Assembly (NCBI GenBank): GCA_002365025.1
Contig: DEYX01000215.1
Coordinates: 1-11,438 of the forward strand
DNA length: 11,438 nt
Origin: Hungatella sp. UBA3147
GTDB taxonomy: Bacteria; Bacillota; Clostridia; Lachnospirales; Lachnospiraceae
Direction of reading: 5' to 3'
The position numbers were made by a program, and so were the translations under genes. This document shows positions 1 to 7,563 of the stretch, piece by piece (the stretch's first letter is position 1; each line of letters starts with the position of its first letter). Under the pieces are notes generated by a model that had not been told where the DNA came from, did no database searches, and saw nothing but the letters and a program-made list of their open reading frames with translations.

Positions 1-223
1 TGCCGGATTTTTCCAGGCTGGTCGTAGCGGTTGGTGTGTAGAGGAAGGGAAAACTGTTATATGGATGACGGCCTAAATCACAGGGATCAACGGTAGTGAC
101 AGGTACGTGCAGAAGAGAATCCCTTATATCTAAAAAGGTGATATTATTTCCAGTATCATAGGAAGGAACCAGGGTATTACTAATTATTAAGTCATAATAA
201 TTATTATCCAAAATTTTTAACAA
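1..223 (-). CDS. N-terminal part of a probable S8 (subtilisin-like) serine protease, cut by the left edge
   Basis: Reading the minus strand from TTG at 223-221 gives 74 open codons to the edge of the window. The start is supported by a GGGAGG ribosome binding site about 7 bases upstream (232-237 region), and an in-frame TAA lies a few codons further upstream, so no longer start is possible. The peptide begins LLKILDNNYYDLIISNTL (first residue Met when initiated) and contains SYDTGNNITF, DSLLHVPV, DPCDLGRHPY and ends SLEKSG. From memory, this resembles the N-terminal region of the Clostridia S8 peptidases related to the Csp spore-germination proteases, ahead of the first catalytic Asp block. 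The catalytic Asp, His and Ser are outside the window, so activity cannot be judged. There is no signal peptide. The gene is divergent from the PRPP synthetase gene. The reading frame is well supported; the family call is moderate. Confidence 0.62.
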   Translation of the reverse strand, partial: MLKILDNNYYDLIISNTLVPSYDTGNNITFLDIRDSLLHVPVTTVDPCDLGRHPYNSFPFLYTPTATTSLEKSG

Positions 224-397
224 GATAAATCCTCCCTGTATTTATTGGGTACATAATACATTTTATGCGGAAAAACATCTATTATGAGGATATCCTGGAG
301 CATTGTATTGGATTATAAACATAAGAAATTAACAGTTGCATCAAGTTCTTTCAAAGGTTACAATGAGAGATAAAGAGTCTTAAATGCATCGATTAAC

Positions 398-426
398 TTG
401 ACTAATTCCGCACATAATGTTATAAA
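398..426 (+). promoter_or_regulatory. Sigma-A promoter of the PRPP synthetase-brnQ operon
   Basis: TTGACT (398-403) and TATAAA (421-426) are separated by exactly 17 bases, and TGT just before the -10 box makes it an extended -10. Transcription would start near 433, giving a leader of about 36 bases before the ATG at 469, too short for a riboswitch. Inferred from sequence match only. Confidence 0.75.
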
Positions 427-468
427 AGAACCGTTGCGTTGTATTAGGATACGTTGGAGGAGAGAAGA

Positions 469-1647
469 ATGCTTTACGAAGAAAAGACGATAGAAACCAT
501 ACCGGTAGGTCCACTGGGTCTGATACCGTTAAAAAGCTGCAAGGAGCTGGGAGATAAGGTCAATGACTACCTGGTGTCATGGAGACAGGAGCGGGAGAGC
601 GAGCATAAGTCAACCATCGCTTTTTCAGGTTATCAGAGAGATTCCTATATGATCGGAGCCAGCACGCCAAGATTCGGATCCGGCGAAGCAAAGGGTACCC
701 TGCATGAATCTGTACGGGGTGATGACCTTTATTTCATGGTGGATGTGTGTAATTACAGCCTTACTTATTCCCTGTGCGGGATGACCAATCATATGTCCCC
801 TGATGACCACTTCCAGGATTTGAAGCGCCTCATTGCAGCATCGGCAGGAAAAGCCCGCCGCATCAATGTGATCATGCCATTCTTATACGAGAGCAGACAG
901 CATAAGAGATCCAGCAGAGAATCCTTAGACTGTGCGCTGGCCCTTCGGGAGTTGGTGAACATGGGAGTTGAGAACATCATCACCTTTGACGCTCATGACC
1001 CGAGAGTGCAGAATGCGATTCCTTTAAAGGGCTTTGAGACTGTTCAGCCTATTTACCAGTTTATCAAGTATTTACTGAAGGAAGAGAAAGAACTGGATAT
1101 TGACAGCGAGCATATGATGGTCATCAGCCCGGATGAGGGAGGTATGGGACGTGCTGTATTCTTTGCCAATGTTCTTGGCCTTGATATGGGTATGTTCTAT
1201 AAACGCAGGGATTATACTCAAATCGTGAATGGACGCAATCCCATCGTTGCCCATGAATTTTTGGGAAGCAGCGTAGAAGGAAAAGATGTGATCATAGTTG
1301 ACGACATGATTTCTTCCGGCGAGAGCATGCTTGATGTAGCGAAAGAGCTTAAGAGAAGAAAAGCCAGGAAAGTATTCGTTTGCTCCACTTTTGGCCTTTT
1401 TACCAATGGTCTTGCAAAGTTTGATGAATATTATGAGAATGGATTTATTGACAGGATCCTTACGACCAATCTGGTCTATCAGACCCCTGATCTCTTATCC
1501 AGGCCATACTATATCAATGTTGATATGAGTAAGTATATTGCACTTATCATAGATAATTTAAACCATGACGCATCCTTAAGCGAGCTTTTAAATCCAACGA
1601 AAAGAATTAACCGGCTTCTGGAGCGTTACCGCGCAGGTGAGAGGTAA
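469..1647 (+). CDS. prs: Long, atypical ribose-phosphate pyrophosphokinase (PRPP synthetase family)
   Basis: Predicted to transfer pyrophosphate from ATP to ribose 5-phosphate, making PRPP for nucleotide, histidine, tryptophan and NAD synthesis in the cytoplasm. The start is ATG 469, 8 bases after GGAGGAG; an in-frame TTG at 454 lies at the ribosome binding site itself and is rejected. The 392-residue protein is longer than the usual ~315. Family landmarks are visible: SRQHKRSSRES (142-152, catalytic RQ region), FDAHDPRVQNAIP (173-185), SPDEGGMGRA (220-229), the flexible-loop KRR (245-247) and the PRPP loop VDDMISSGES (277-286). Two sites deviate: the PRPP loop is usually VDDMIDTxGT, and the adenine-contacting FxDGE is FGSGE here (69-73), with Ser for Asp. 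The extra length is mostly at both ends. It is first in a two-gene operon. The symbol names the family; a canonical prs elsewhere in the genome is likely, so the physiological role is less sure than the fold. Confidence 0.85.
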   Translation: MLYEEKTIETIPVGPLGLIPLKSCKELGDKVNDYLVSWRQERESEHKSTIAFSGYQRDSYMIGASTPRFGSGEAKGTLHESVRGDDLYFMVDVCNYSLTYSLCGMTNHMSPDDHFQDLKRLIAASAGKARRINVIMPFLYESRQHKRSSRESLDCALALRELVNMGVENIITFDAHDPRVQNAIPLKGFETVQPIYQFIKYLLKEEKELDIDSEHMMVISPDEGGMGRAVFFANVLGLDMGMFYKRRDYTQIVNGRNPIVAHEFLGSSVEGKDVIIVDDMISSGESMLDVAKELKRRKARKVFVCSTFGLFTNGLAKFDEYYENGFIDRILTTNLVYQTPDLLSRPYYINVDMSKYIALIIDNLNHDASLSELLNPTKRINRLLERYRAGER

Positions 1648-1655
1648 AAGGGCAT

Positions 1656-2966
1656 ATGGAACGATTACCGAAGCAAAAACTGGTCTTAGTAGGCCTTACA
1701 CTTTTCTCCATGTTTTTTGGGGCGGGAAATCTCATTTTTCCGCCCTTTTTGGGTGCATCAGCGGGAACGAATATCTGGATTGCCATGGCAGGCTTTGCGG
1801 TGACAGCCATCGGGTTTCCGGTTCTTGGTGTGGTTGCAGTTGCTAAGTCCGGCGGCCTTAATAAGCTGGCCGGCCATGTTCATCCCAGATTTGCATTTAT
1901 TTTTACACTGCTCATTTATTTATCCATAGGGCCATGTCTCGCAATTCCCAGAACTGCCAGCACCTCCTTTGAGATGGCGGTGGTCCCCTTTTTAAAAGGG
2001 GGGAGCCCGGGAGCTCTCACCCAGTTCCTTTATTCCGCCGTGTTCTTTACCATTGCTTTTGTCGTGTCATTGAAACCTGATAAATTAACAGACCGTCTGG
2101 GTAAGATAATGACTCCCTGCCTCTTGGCCCTGATCGTGGTAATCTTTGCAGGCAGCGTAGTCCATCCGGCAGGCTCTTATGGGATTCCGTCAAAGTCCTA
2201 TGGTTCCAACCCATTTGTAAAAGGATTTCTTGAAGGGTATCTGACCATGGATACCATCGCTGCTCTGAACTTTGGAATTATTATCTCTTTGAATGTTCAG
2301 GCAATGGGAATCAAACAGGAAGCTTCCGTCGTAAAGGAAACCATTCAGGCCGGTTTCGTCGCTGGAGGTGTCCTTTTAGCGGTATACAGTGCTCTGGCCC
2401 ACGTGGGAGCCGTCACCGGCGGGGCAATGGGGCTGGGAGAAAACGGAGCTCAGACCTTAAACCAGGCGGTACGTTTTTTGTATGGGAATGGGGGGCTTGT
2501 GATGCTGGCCGCCATTTTTTTCATTGCTTGTTTAAATACCTGCATCGGCCTTATCAGTTGCTGCAGCAGGTATTTTTGCACCATTGTACCCAAAGTGGGA
2601 TACCGTGTATGGGCATTCACCTTCGCATTGGTGAGCCTGGTAATCTCAAATATCGGTCTTACCAGGATATTAGAAATCTCTGTACCGGTGTTAAATGCTA
2701 TCTACCCCATAGCCATTGTCCTCATTCTGCTGTCCTTTGGTTTTCCGGACGGAAGGAAGTGGAAGGCTGTTTATGCCTGTTCCATTAGCCTCACAGGAAT
2801 CACCAGCGTGCTTCTGTCCCTGGAACAGGCAGGTCTTAGTTTTTTAATTCCCGGGCTTTCCATGCTTCCTCTTTATGATATGGGACTTGGCTGGATCGGG
2901 CCGGCGATTACAGGGCTCCTGGCTGGCGTTTTAGCCTGTTTAGCCGGATATAGGAACAGATCATAG
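1656..2966 (+). CDS. brnQ: BrnQ-type branched-chain amino acid transporter
   Basis: An integral membrane carrier of the LIVCS family, which takes up leucine, isoleucine and valine with Na+ (H+ in some members). The 436-residue protein has the usual family length and about 12 hydrophobic segments. Two family signatures are clear: FGAGNLIFPP at 21-30 in the first helix, and GPCLAIPRT at 92-100. The N terminus is short and cytoplasmic, without a cleavable signal. The ATG lies only 8 bases after the stop codon of the PRPP synthetase gene. Its ribosome binding site is either GAGAGG, which overlaps the end of the upstream gene, or a closely placed AAAGGG, so translation is probably coupled to the upstream gene. 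A strong terminator follows at 2977. The family is certain; which of the three amino acids is preferred cannot be read from the sequence. Confidence 0.93.
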   Translation: MERLPKQKLVLVGLTLFSMFFGAGNLIFPPFLGASAGTNIWIAMAGFAVTAIGFPVLGVVAVAKSGGLNKLAGHVHPRFAFIFTLLIYLSIGPCLAIPRTASTSFEMAVVPFLKGGSPGALTQFLYSAVFFTIAFVVSLKPDKLTDRLGKIMTPCLLALIVVIFAGSVVHPAGSYGIPSKSYGSNPFVKGFLEGYLTMDTIAALNFGIIISLNVQAMGIKQEASVVKETIQAGFVAGGVLLAVYSALAHVGAVTGGAMGLGENGAQTLNQAVRFLYGNGGLVMLAAIFFIACLNTCIGLISCCSRYFCTIVPKVGYRVWAFTFALVSLVISNIGLTRILEISVPVLNAIYPIAIVLILLSFGFPDGRKWKAVYACSISLTGITSVLLSLEQAGLSFLIPGLSMLPLYDMGLGWIGPAITGLLAGVLACLAGYRNRS

Positions 2967-2976
2967 GATCTATAGT

Positions 2977-3022
2977 AAAAAGACTGCCATGAGGCTTAAA
3001 AGCCGTCATAACAGTCTTTTTT
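2977..3022. terminator. Bidirectional intrinsic terminator between brnQ and the yhaN-like gene
   Basis: AAAAAGACTG (2977-2986) pairs with CAGTCTTTTT (3012-3021). Inside this, ATGAGGC pairs with GCCGTCAT around a short TTAAAA loop, with one bulged base. The plus strand ends in six T, and the minus strand reads into five T from the A run at 2977-2981. It therefore suits both convergent operons: it lies 11 bases after the brnQ stop and 21 bases after the yhaN-like stop. Confidence 0.9.
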
Positions 3023-3042
3023 ATTGGAACATTATCATGAGG

Positions 3043-4905
3043 TTAAATTTCTATCAGATGATAAGGGATCAGGTTTGCGGTCAGCATCTGGGCCTCTCTC
3101 TGATGGCAGGTGAAGATAATAACCTGGTCGGAATAAGTGCCCACCAGCCATCTTAAAGCAGTCCGAAGCCTGTCGTCATCATATAGTACAAAACTGTCAT
3201 CAAATATGAATGGCATTCGCTCGGTGCCCTCCTGAATTAAGGTGGCAGCTGCCAATCGAAGGGCAAGATAAACCTGATCCATGGTGCCGCTGCTGACCTG
3301 CTCTAAAGGGACCAGCTTAGTTTTTGTATTAAGGAATACATTCAGGTTCTCATCTACGCTCATGCTGGTATAGATTCCCCCTGTGATCCCGGCGATAAGG
3401 TCAGAAGCTGTTTTATTTAGATATAGGCCAAATGAGTCCCGGATAGAGGAGGAGAGGCTGGTCATGGTTTCCAGTGCTAAGTCAATGGCGGATATTTCTT
3501 CCCGGATCCGGTCGTTCTCTGCCAGGATGTGCTTAAGTCCTTCTGCCTGGGTTTTGCAGCTTGATAAGTGCTCCAGCTTTTTCTCAAGCTCCCACTGGCT
3601 TTTCTGCTGCTTTTCAATGGATTCCCCGCAATTCTCCTGCTTTTTTGAAAGCTCCTCAATATCTTTCGCTTTCTGAGAGATGACGGCTTCCGATTTGGCT
3701 ACCGCTGAGCATAAGCGGGTGAACTCTGCCATCTTCGTCTGGAATGCACGGATGGTTTCTGAAGATATCTCGGTATTACCCAAATGTCTTGATAGGATCT
3801 CCTGCAGGATTTTGGCGCTCATTTCCATGTCCTTTTGGCTATGCCTCAGCCGTAAAAACAGGATCAGGCCGATCAGATAGAAAATCGTGGCGGTTCCAAT
3901 AAAAATGCCTAACAAAAGGAGGAGGTCAAGTCCATAGTAAGCGGTGAAATAATTTGCTTCTCCCAGATAATAAAGCACTCCCGTGCCGCATAACAGCAAA
4001 GTGGCGATGACCAGGGAAAGGACAGAAAAAATCTTTCTTGGTTTTTTGTTGCAGGCCGCCCTGGCTTCCATATATTCGTCATAGTTTTCCTGGGCCTTTG
4101 CCTGGCAGGCGTTAATAGACGCCTGGTCGGAAAACTGGTTGCTGTTCAGTACCTGTCTGCCCCTTGCGGCTTTTTGAAGAAGTTCTTCCTTTTCCCTCTG
4201 TTGTTCCTCCATGGATACCCTGATATGGGAGCGGAGCTTATGGTATTCCTGAATCTGGTTTTCATACTCAGGAGATGAGATTTCCTTTTCTGTGTTGCGG
4301 ATTTCGCTTAATAACGAGGTATAAGTCCGGGCCGCTTCCGGAACCATCTGGGATTCCAGTTCCTTTTTCTGTGACTTTAAAAAGGCGGCCGCCTTTGTGA
4401 TGTTAAGGGCTAAGTTTCCCGTGGTGTTTAAGTTGGCAATGTAATTTTTAAGTTCGGAAACCATGCCCTCATCGGTAGCACTTTTAAGCTGTCCGATGCT
4501 GACGGTGTTTATGTATGCAGATTCGCTTAAACCGCATAATAAGTCATCTAAAAATGCCTTAGTCGGCTCGATCTCCCGTCCGGCGGTTTCGTCTACAATC
4601 TTAAATTCTTTTTTATTCTTCTGGAAGGTGCGCTCGATCCGGTAAATGTGATCCTTATGCTCCAGCCGTATCTGCCCCTCATAAGTGCCGCTGTTTTCCC
4701 AAGGCTCGAATTTTGTGTAAAGATCATTCCGGGATGCACGGCCTCTCTGGCGTTCAATACCGAAAAGCATTCCCCGGATGAATGTATGGATGGTGGATTT
4801 TCCGGCCTCATTTTTCCCATATACAATGTTTAGTCCATCCCGGAAGGTAAGGTTTCTGCCATGGAATTTCCCAAAGCCATTGATATAGATATCAATTATT
4901 TTCAT
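3043..4905 (-). CDS. Membrane-spanning SbcC/Rad50-like ATPase (YhaN-like)
   Basis: An ABC-type SMC/Rad50-family ATPase, probable partner of the phosphoesterase encoded just upstream. In the 620 residues I see: the N-terminal lobe starting MKIIDIYINGFGKF; Walker A GKNEAGKST (30-38); Q-loop Gln139; coiled-coil arm about 180-285; two hydrophobic helices at about 292-314 and 325-351; a second coiled-coil arm about 355-480; signature VSSGTMDQ (537-544); Walker B MPFIFDD (564-570) with DD at the catalytic position; and a switch His601. All ATPase motifs are present, so the enzyme looks active. No CxxC zinc hook is present; the membrane hairpin occupies the arm tip. From memory, Bacillus YhaN is similar but longer (about 960 residues). 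ATG 4905 has AAAGGAG 8 bases upstream and follows the previous stop by 4 bases (TGACCCCATG), suggesting coupling. Role in DNA processing at the membrane is inferred. Confidence 0.83.
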   Translation of the reverse strand: MKIIDIYINGFGKFHGRNLTFRDGLNIVYGKNEAGKSTIHTFIRGMLFGIERQRGRASRNDLYTKFEPWENSGTYEGQIRLEHKDHIYRIERTFQKNKKEFKIVDETAGREIEPTKAFLDDLLCGLSESAYINTVSIGQLKSATDEGMVSELKNYIANLNTTGNLALNITKAAAFLKSQKKELESQMVPEAARTYTSLLSEIRNTEKEISSPEYENQIQEYHKLRSHIRVSMEEQQREKEELLQKAARGRQVLNSNQFSDQASINACQAKAQENYDEYMEARAACNKKPRKIFSVLSLVIATLLLCGTGVLYYLGEANYFTAYYGLDLLLLLGIFIGTATIFYLIGLILFLRLRHSQKDMEMSAKILQEILSRHLGNTEISSETIRAFQTKMAEFTRLCSAVAKSEAVISQKAKDIEELSKKQENCGESIEKQQKSQWELEKKLEHLSSCKTQAEGLKHILAENDRIREEISAIDLALETMTSLSSSIRDSFGLYLNKTASDLIAGITGGIYTSMSVDENLNVFLNTKTKLVPLEQVSSGTMDQVYLALRLAAATLIQEGTERMPFIFDDSFVLYDDDRLRTALRWLVGTYSDQVIIFTCHQREAQMLTANLIPYHLIEI

Positions 4906-4909
4906 GGGG

Positions 4910-5980
4910 TCAGCTCCTTTCGTCCGTTGTACGAAGCAATGCGTTGATGCCGTAATGAAGGGCCTTTTTTTCCACCGGGCTCATCTCTGGTTTCTGAAGG
5001 GCCTGGATAAAGAAACCGATCATATCGCTGGGATGTTCGGCAAACAATGCGGGAAAATCATACTGAGGTTCCGATTCGTCAATGATTTCCATGATCTTAA
5101 AACGGGTGGAAAGCATCTCTAAATCAAAGGAAATGTCAGGGTCCCTCATGCCGCGGATTCGAAACCGGAATATGTTTTCCGATCCCCGGTTCTGGATTTC
5201 CTGGGTGATTTTCATAGCAAGTTCCGTATTGGTAGTGGCAGTTGTTACATTAACTGCCAGGGAGATATACTGGAGCTTTGCAAGGGGAATGAACTTTAAG
5301 TAAGTCACCATACGTGTCACCTCATTGATTTCCCCCACCATCATGCCGTGCTGTCCGGATTCTGTCTTATCAAGCGGCTCTAAGGAACCGGCGAATGCCA
5401 TACGGTTTTCCAGTAAGATCTCCGGCCGGTGAATATGACCCATGGCAATGTAGGAAAAGTCCAGATTGGCCATGGCGCCCTTGTCAAATGGGATGTGGTT
5501 GGCATCGCCCCCATGACCAAGAAGGACATGGATGCGCCCGTTGTTGGGCACCTTTAAATGATCAAGGCGGTTTTCCGGAATTTCTGCTGAGTGGTAACTG
5601 AAACCGTAAACCTCGGTATTGATGTCCTTAAAGTAAACACTTTCCAGCTCCCCGCCCATGAGATAAGATACATTGGGAGCCCAGGTGAAGCTTAAAAGGG
5701 CAGAGTTGTTCCGGATGCGGTCATGGTTACCGGCAATGATGACCACATGGACATCCGGTATGGTGGTAAATAGAAAATTTATTTCTTTCAAATCTCTGGC
5801 CAGGGGCTGGCGGTGAAATAAGTCTCCGGAAATAAAGAGGCAGTTGGCTTCCAGGGCCTTTGCCTGGCTGACCGCCTTTGCAAAGGTGTCCTTGATGTCC
5901 TGATACCGTTCCTTGCTCCATGGCTTATCGCTGTCCGGGCTCATGCCCCAGTGAACATCTGCAATATGTATGAATTTCAT
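4910..5980 (-). CDS. SbcD/Mre11-like metallophosphoesterase (YhaO-like)
   Basis: A 356-residue calcineurin-like phosphoesterase, the probable nuclease subunit of a complex with the downstream ATPase. The metal-site motifs appear in order: ADVHWG with Asp8 and His10; SGDLFHR with Asp53; GNHDR with Asn86 and His87; LLGHGGD with His156; and GHIHRPE with His182 and His184. All expected metal ligands are present; His replaces the frequent Asp in GDLFD, which is not one of the core ligands. The remaining C-terminal ~150 residues should form the capping and ATPase-binding part. I chose ATG 5980 because AGCGAGG lies 8 bases upstream and the protein then begins MKFIHIADVHWG; a start at 6007 has no ribosome binding site. 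The gene is downstream of asnS on the same strand, with a hairpin between them. DNA nuclease activity is inferred from the family. Confidence 0.87.
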   Translation of the reverse strand: MKFIHIADVHWGMSPDSDKPWSKERYQDIKDTFAKAVSQAKALEANCLFISGDLFHRQPLARDLKEINFLFTTIPDVHVVIIAGNHDRIRNNSALLSFTWAPNVSYLMGGELESVYFKDINTEVYGFSYHSAEIPENRLDHLKVPNNGRIHVLLGHGGDANHIPFDKGAMANLDFSYIAMGHIHRPEILLENRMAFAGSLEPLDKTESGQHGMMVGEINEVTRMVTYLKFIPLAKLQYISLAVNVTTATTNTELAMKITQEIQNRGSENIFRFRIRGMRDPDISFDLEMLSTRFKIMEIIDESEPQYDFPALFAEHPSDMIGFFIQALQKPEMSPVEKKALHYGINALLRTTDERS

Positions 5981-6020
5981 TATCATTACCTCGCTGGTCC
6001 TCTGCATGGCTGAACTGAAA

Positions 6021-6057
6021 CCACAAATTCCCTGCCTTTTGGGAAGGGAATTTGCGG
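6021..6057 (-). promoter_or_regulatory. Hairpin between asnS and the phosphoesterase gene
   Basis: AGGGAATTTGCGG (6045-6057) and CCACAAATTCCCT (6021-6033) pair over 13 positions with one G-U wobble, around an 11-base loop. On the minus-strand RNA it is followed by only three U, so it is at best a weak terminator. It could be an attenuator or an mRNA processing/stability element that sets phosphoesterase/ATPase expression below asnS. The pairing is seen directly; the function is inferred. Confidence 0.6.
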
Positions 6058-6064
6058 TACAGGC

Positions 6065-7456
6065 TTAAAGCTCGCAGTTGTTGACAGTTCTTGGGAATGG
6101 AACCACGTCACGGATGTTGCCCATTCCGGTAAGATACATCACGCAGCGCTCAAAGCCGAGGCCAAAACCTGCATGGCGGGTAGATCCGTATTTTCTTAAG
6201 TCAAGATAGAATTCGTAATCCTCTTTCTCAAGGCCAAGCTCGTCCATACGTGCCACAAGCTTGTCATAACTGTCCTCTCTCTGGCTTCCTCCGATGATCT
6301 CGCCGATTCCGGGTACCAGGCAGTCTACGGCAGCCACAGTCTTGTTATCCGGATTCAGCTTCATGTAGAAGGCCTTGATCTCCTTTGGATAGTCTGTTAC
6401 GAATACAGGCTTCTTATAGAGCTGCTCGGTTAAATAGCGCTCATGCTCGGTCTGTAAATCACAGCCCCAGAACACCTTATAGTCAAATTCCTCATTGTGC
6501 TTTTCCAGAAGCTCTATAGCCTCGGTGTAAGTCACACGGGCAAATTCAGAGTTTAAAACATGGTTTAAGCGGTTAAGAAGCTCCTTGTCCACAAACTGAT
6601 TGAAGAAGTTCATCTCTTCCGGTGCATGCTCCAGAACGAAACGGATCACATATTTAAGCATGGCTTCTGCCAGCTCCATATTATCATCCAAATCGGCAAA
6701 GGCCATCTCCGGCTCGATCATCCAAAACTCTGCCGCATGGCGGGTGGTATTGGAGTTTTCTGCACGGAACGTAGGTCCAAAGGTATAAACATTACGGAAT
6801 GCCATAGCATAGGTCTCCGCATTGAGCTGGCCGCTTACGGTTAAGTTGGTAGGCTTTCCAAAAAAGTCCTGGGTGAAATCTACAGACCCTTCCTTAGTCT
6901 TTGGAATATCTGTTAAATCCATGGTAGTAACCTGGAACATCTCACCGGCACCCTCACAGTCGCTTCCGGTAATGATAGGGGTGTGTACATACACAAAGTC
7001 CCTTTCCTGGAAGAACTGGTGAATGGCATAAGCAATCAGAGAACGCACACGGAAAACAGCCTGGAAGGTATTGGTTCTGGGACGCAGATGGGAAATGGTT
7101 CTTAAATATTCAAAGGAATGGCGCTTTTTCTGAAGAGGATAATCCGGTGTAGAAGTCCCTTCAACAATAATTTTATCCGCCTGGATCTCAAATGGCTGTT
7201 TTGCATCGGGAGTGGGTACCAGGGTACCGGTGACGATAACAGCAGTTCCTACATTGAGTTTGGATATTTCAGAGAAATTTTCCATAGTGTCATGATAGAC
7301 GACCTGAAGTGTTTCAAAATAAGTTCCGTCATTTAAAACAATGAATCCAAATGATTTGGAATCCCGTAAACTTCTCACCCAGCCTCCGATCGTAACCTGA
7401 GTGTTAAGAAGTGATTCTTTGTCTTTATATATTTGTCTTACAGTGATTAAATCCAT
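6065..7456 (-). CDS. asnS: Asparaginyl-tRNA synthetase
   Basis: A class IIb aminoacyl-tRNA synthetase that charges tRNA-Asn with asparagine using ATP, in the cytoplasm. The 463 residues have the usual family length. An N-terminal OB-fold anticodon-binding domain (about 17-100, starting VTIGGWVRSLRDSKSFGFI) is followed by the catalytic core. In the core I see motif 1 around VYVHTPIITGSDCEGAGE (155-172), motif 2 FRAENSNTTRHAAEFWMIEPE across 230-250, PGIGEIIGGSQRE (382-394), and motif 3 GFGLGFERCVMYL (430-442). The tail PFPRT (453-457) is the usual AsnRS ending, and AsnRS rather than AspRS is supported by overall length. ATG 7456 has AAAGGAG 8 bases upstream. The leader from the predicted promoter is only about 32 bases, so there is no T-box. 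It is the first gene of the minus-strand operon. Confidence 0.97.
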   Translation of the reverse strand: MDLITVRQIYKDKESLLNTQVTIGGWVRSLRDSKSFGFIVLNDGTYFETLQVVYHDTMENFSEISKLNVGTAVIVTGTLVPTPDAKQPFEIQADKIIVEGTSTPDYPLQKKRHSFEYLRTISHLRPRTNTFQAVFRVRSLIAYAIHQFFQERDFVYVHTPIITGSDCEGAGEMFQVTTMDLTDIPKTKEGSVDFTQDFFGKPTNLTVSGQLNAETYAMAFRNVYTFGPTFRAENSNTTRHAAEFWMIEPEMAFADLDDNMELAEAMLKYVIRFVLEHAPEEMNFFNQFVDKELLNRLNHVLNSEFARVTYTEAIELLEKHNEEFDYKVFWGCDLQTEHERYLTEQLYKKPVFVTDYPKEIKAFYMKLNPDNKTVAAVDCLVPGIGEIIGGSQREDSYDKLVARMDELGLEKEDYEFYLDLRKYGSTRHAGFGLGFERCVMYLTGMGNIRDVVPFPRTVNNCEL

Positions 7457-7494
7457 AGTGGCTTCTCCTTTTACATGTTCGCATACTTACTTAG

Positions 7495-7523
7495 ATTATA
7501 CTTTATTTCAAGCATTGATTCAA
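7495..7523 (-). promoter_or_regulatory. Sigma-A promoter of asnS
   Basis: On the minus strand TTGAAT (7523-7518) and TATAAT (7500-7495) are separated by exactly 17 bases. Transcription would start near 7488, about 32 bases before the asnS ATG. The match is strong and the position fits a divergent asnS/glgC intergenic region. Confidence 0.8.
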
Positions 7524-7563
7524 GGGGGAAGGGTGTAAAAACGCAAGATATGGCTTAAAATGT

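Noticed and set aside
260..287. Minus-strand CATAAAAT with an upstream ATA, resembling a sporulation-sigma promoter for the protease gene
   Set aside because: The match and spacing are weak in an AT-rich region, and a TATAAT at about 313-318 lacks a suitable -35; no promoter for this gene can be called.
364..384. Six-codon open frame MRDKES after an AAAGG, upstream of the PRPP synthetase gene
   Set aside because: It lies before the predicted transcription start near 433 and is too short to support as a leader peptide.
454..468. TTG start at 454 for the PRPP synthetase, adding five residues
   Set aside because: The TTG overlaps the GGAGG ribosome binding site that serves the ATG at 469, and no other site lies upstream of it.
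5981..6007. Longer phosphoesterase start at 6007, adding nine residues
   Set aside because: No ribosome binding site precedes it, whereas AGCGAGG is well placed for ATG 5980, where the conserved N terminus begins.
3043..6007. Bacterial defence system based on an ATPase plus a nuclease
   Set aside because: Neighbours are housekeeping genes, no defence or mobile markers are near, and the pair matches the known SbcCD/YhaON type.
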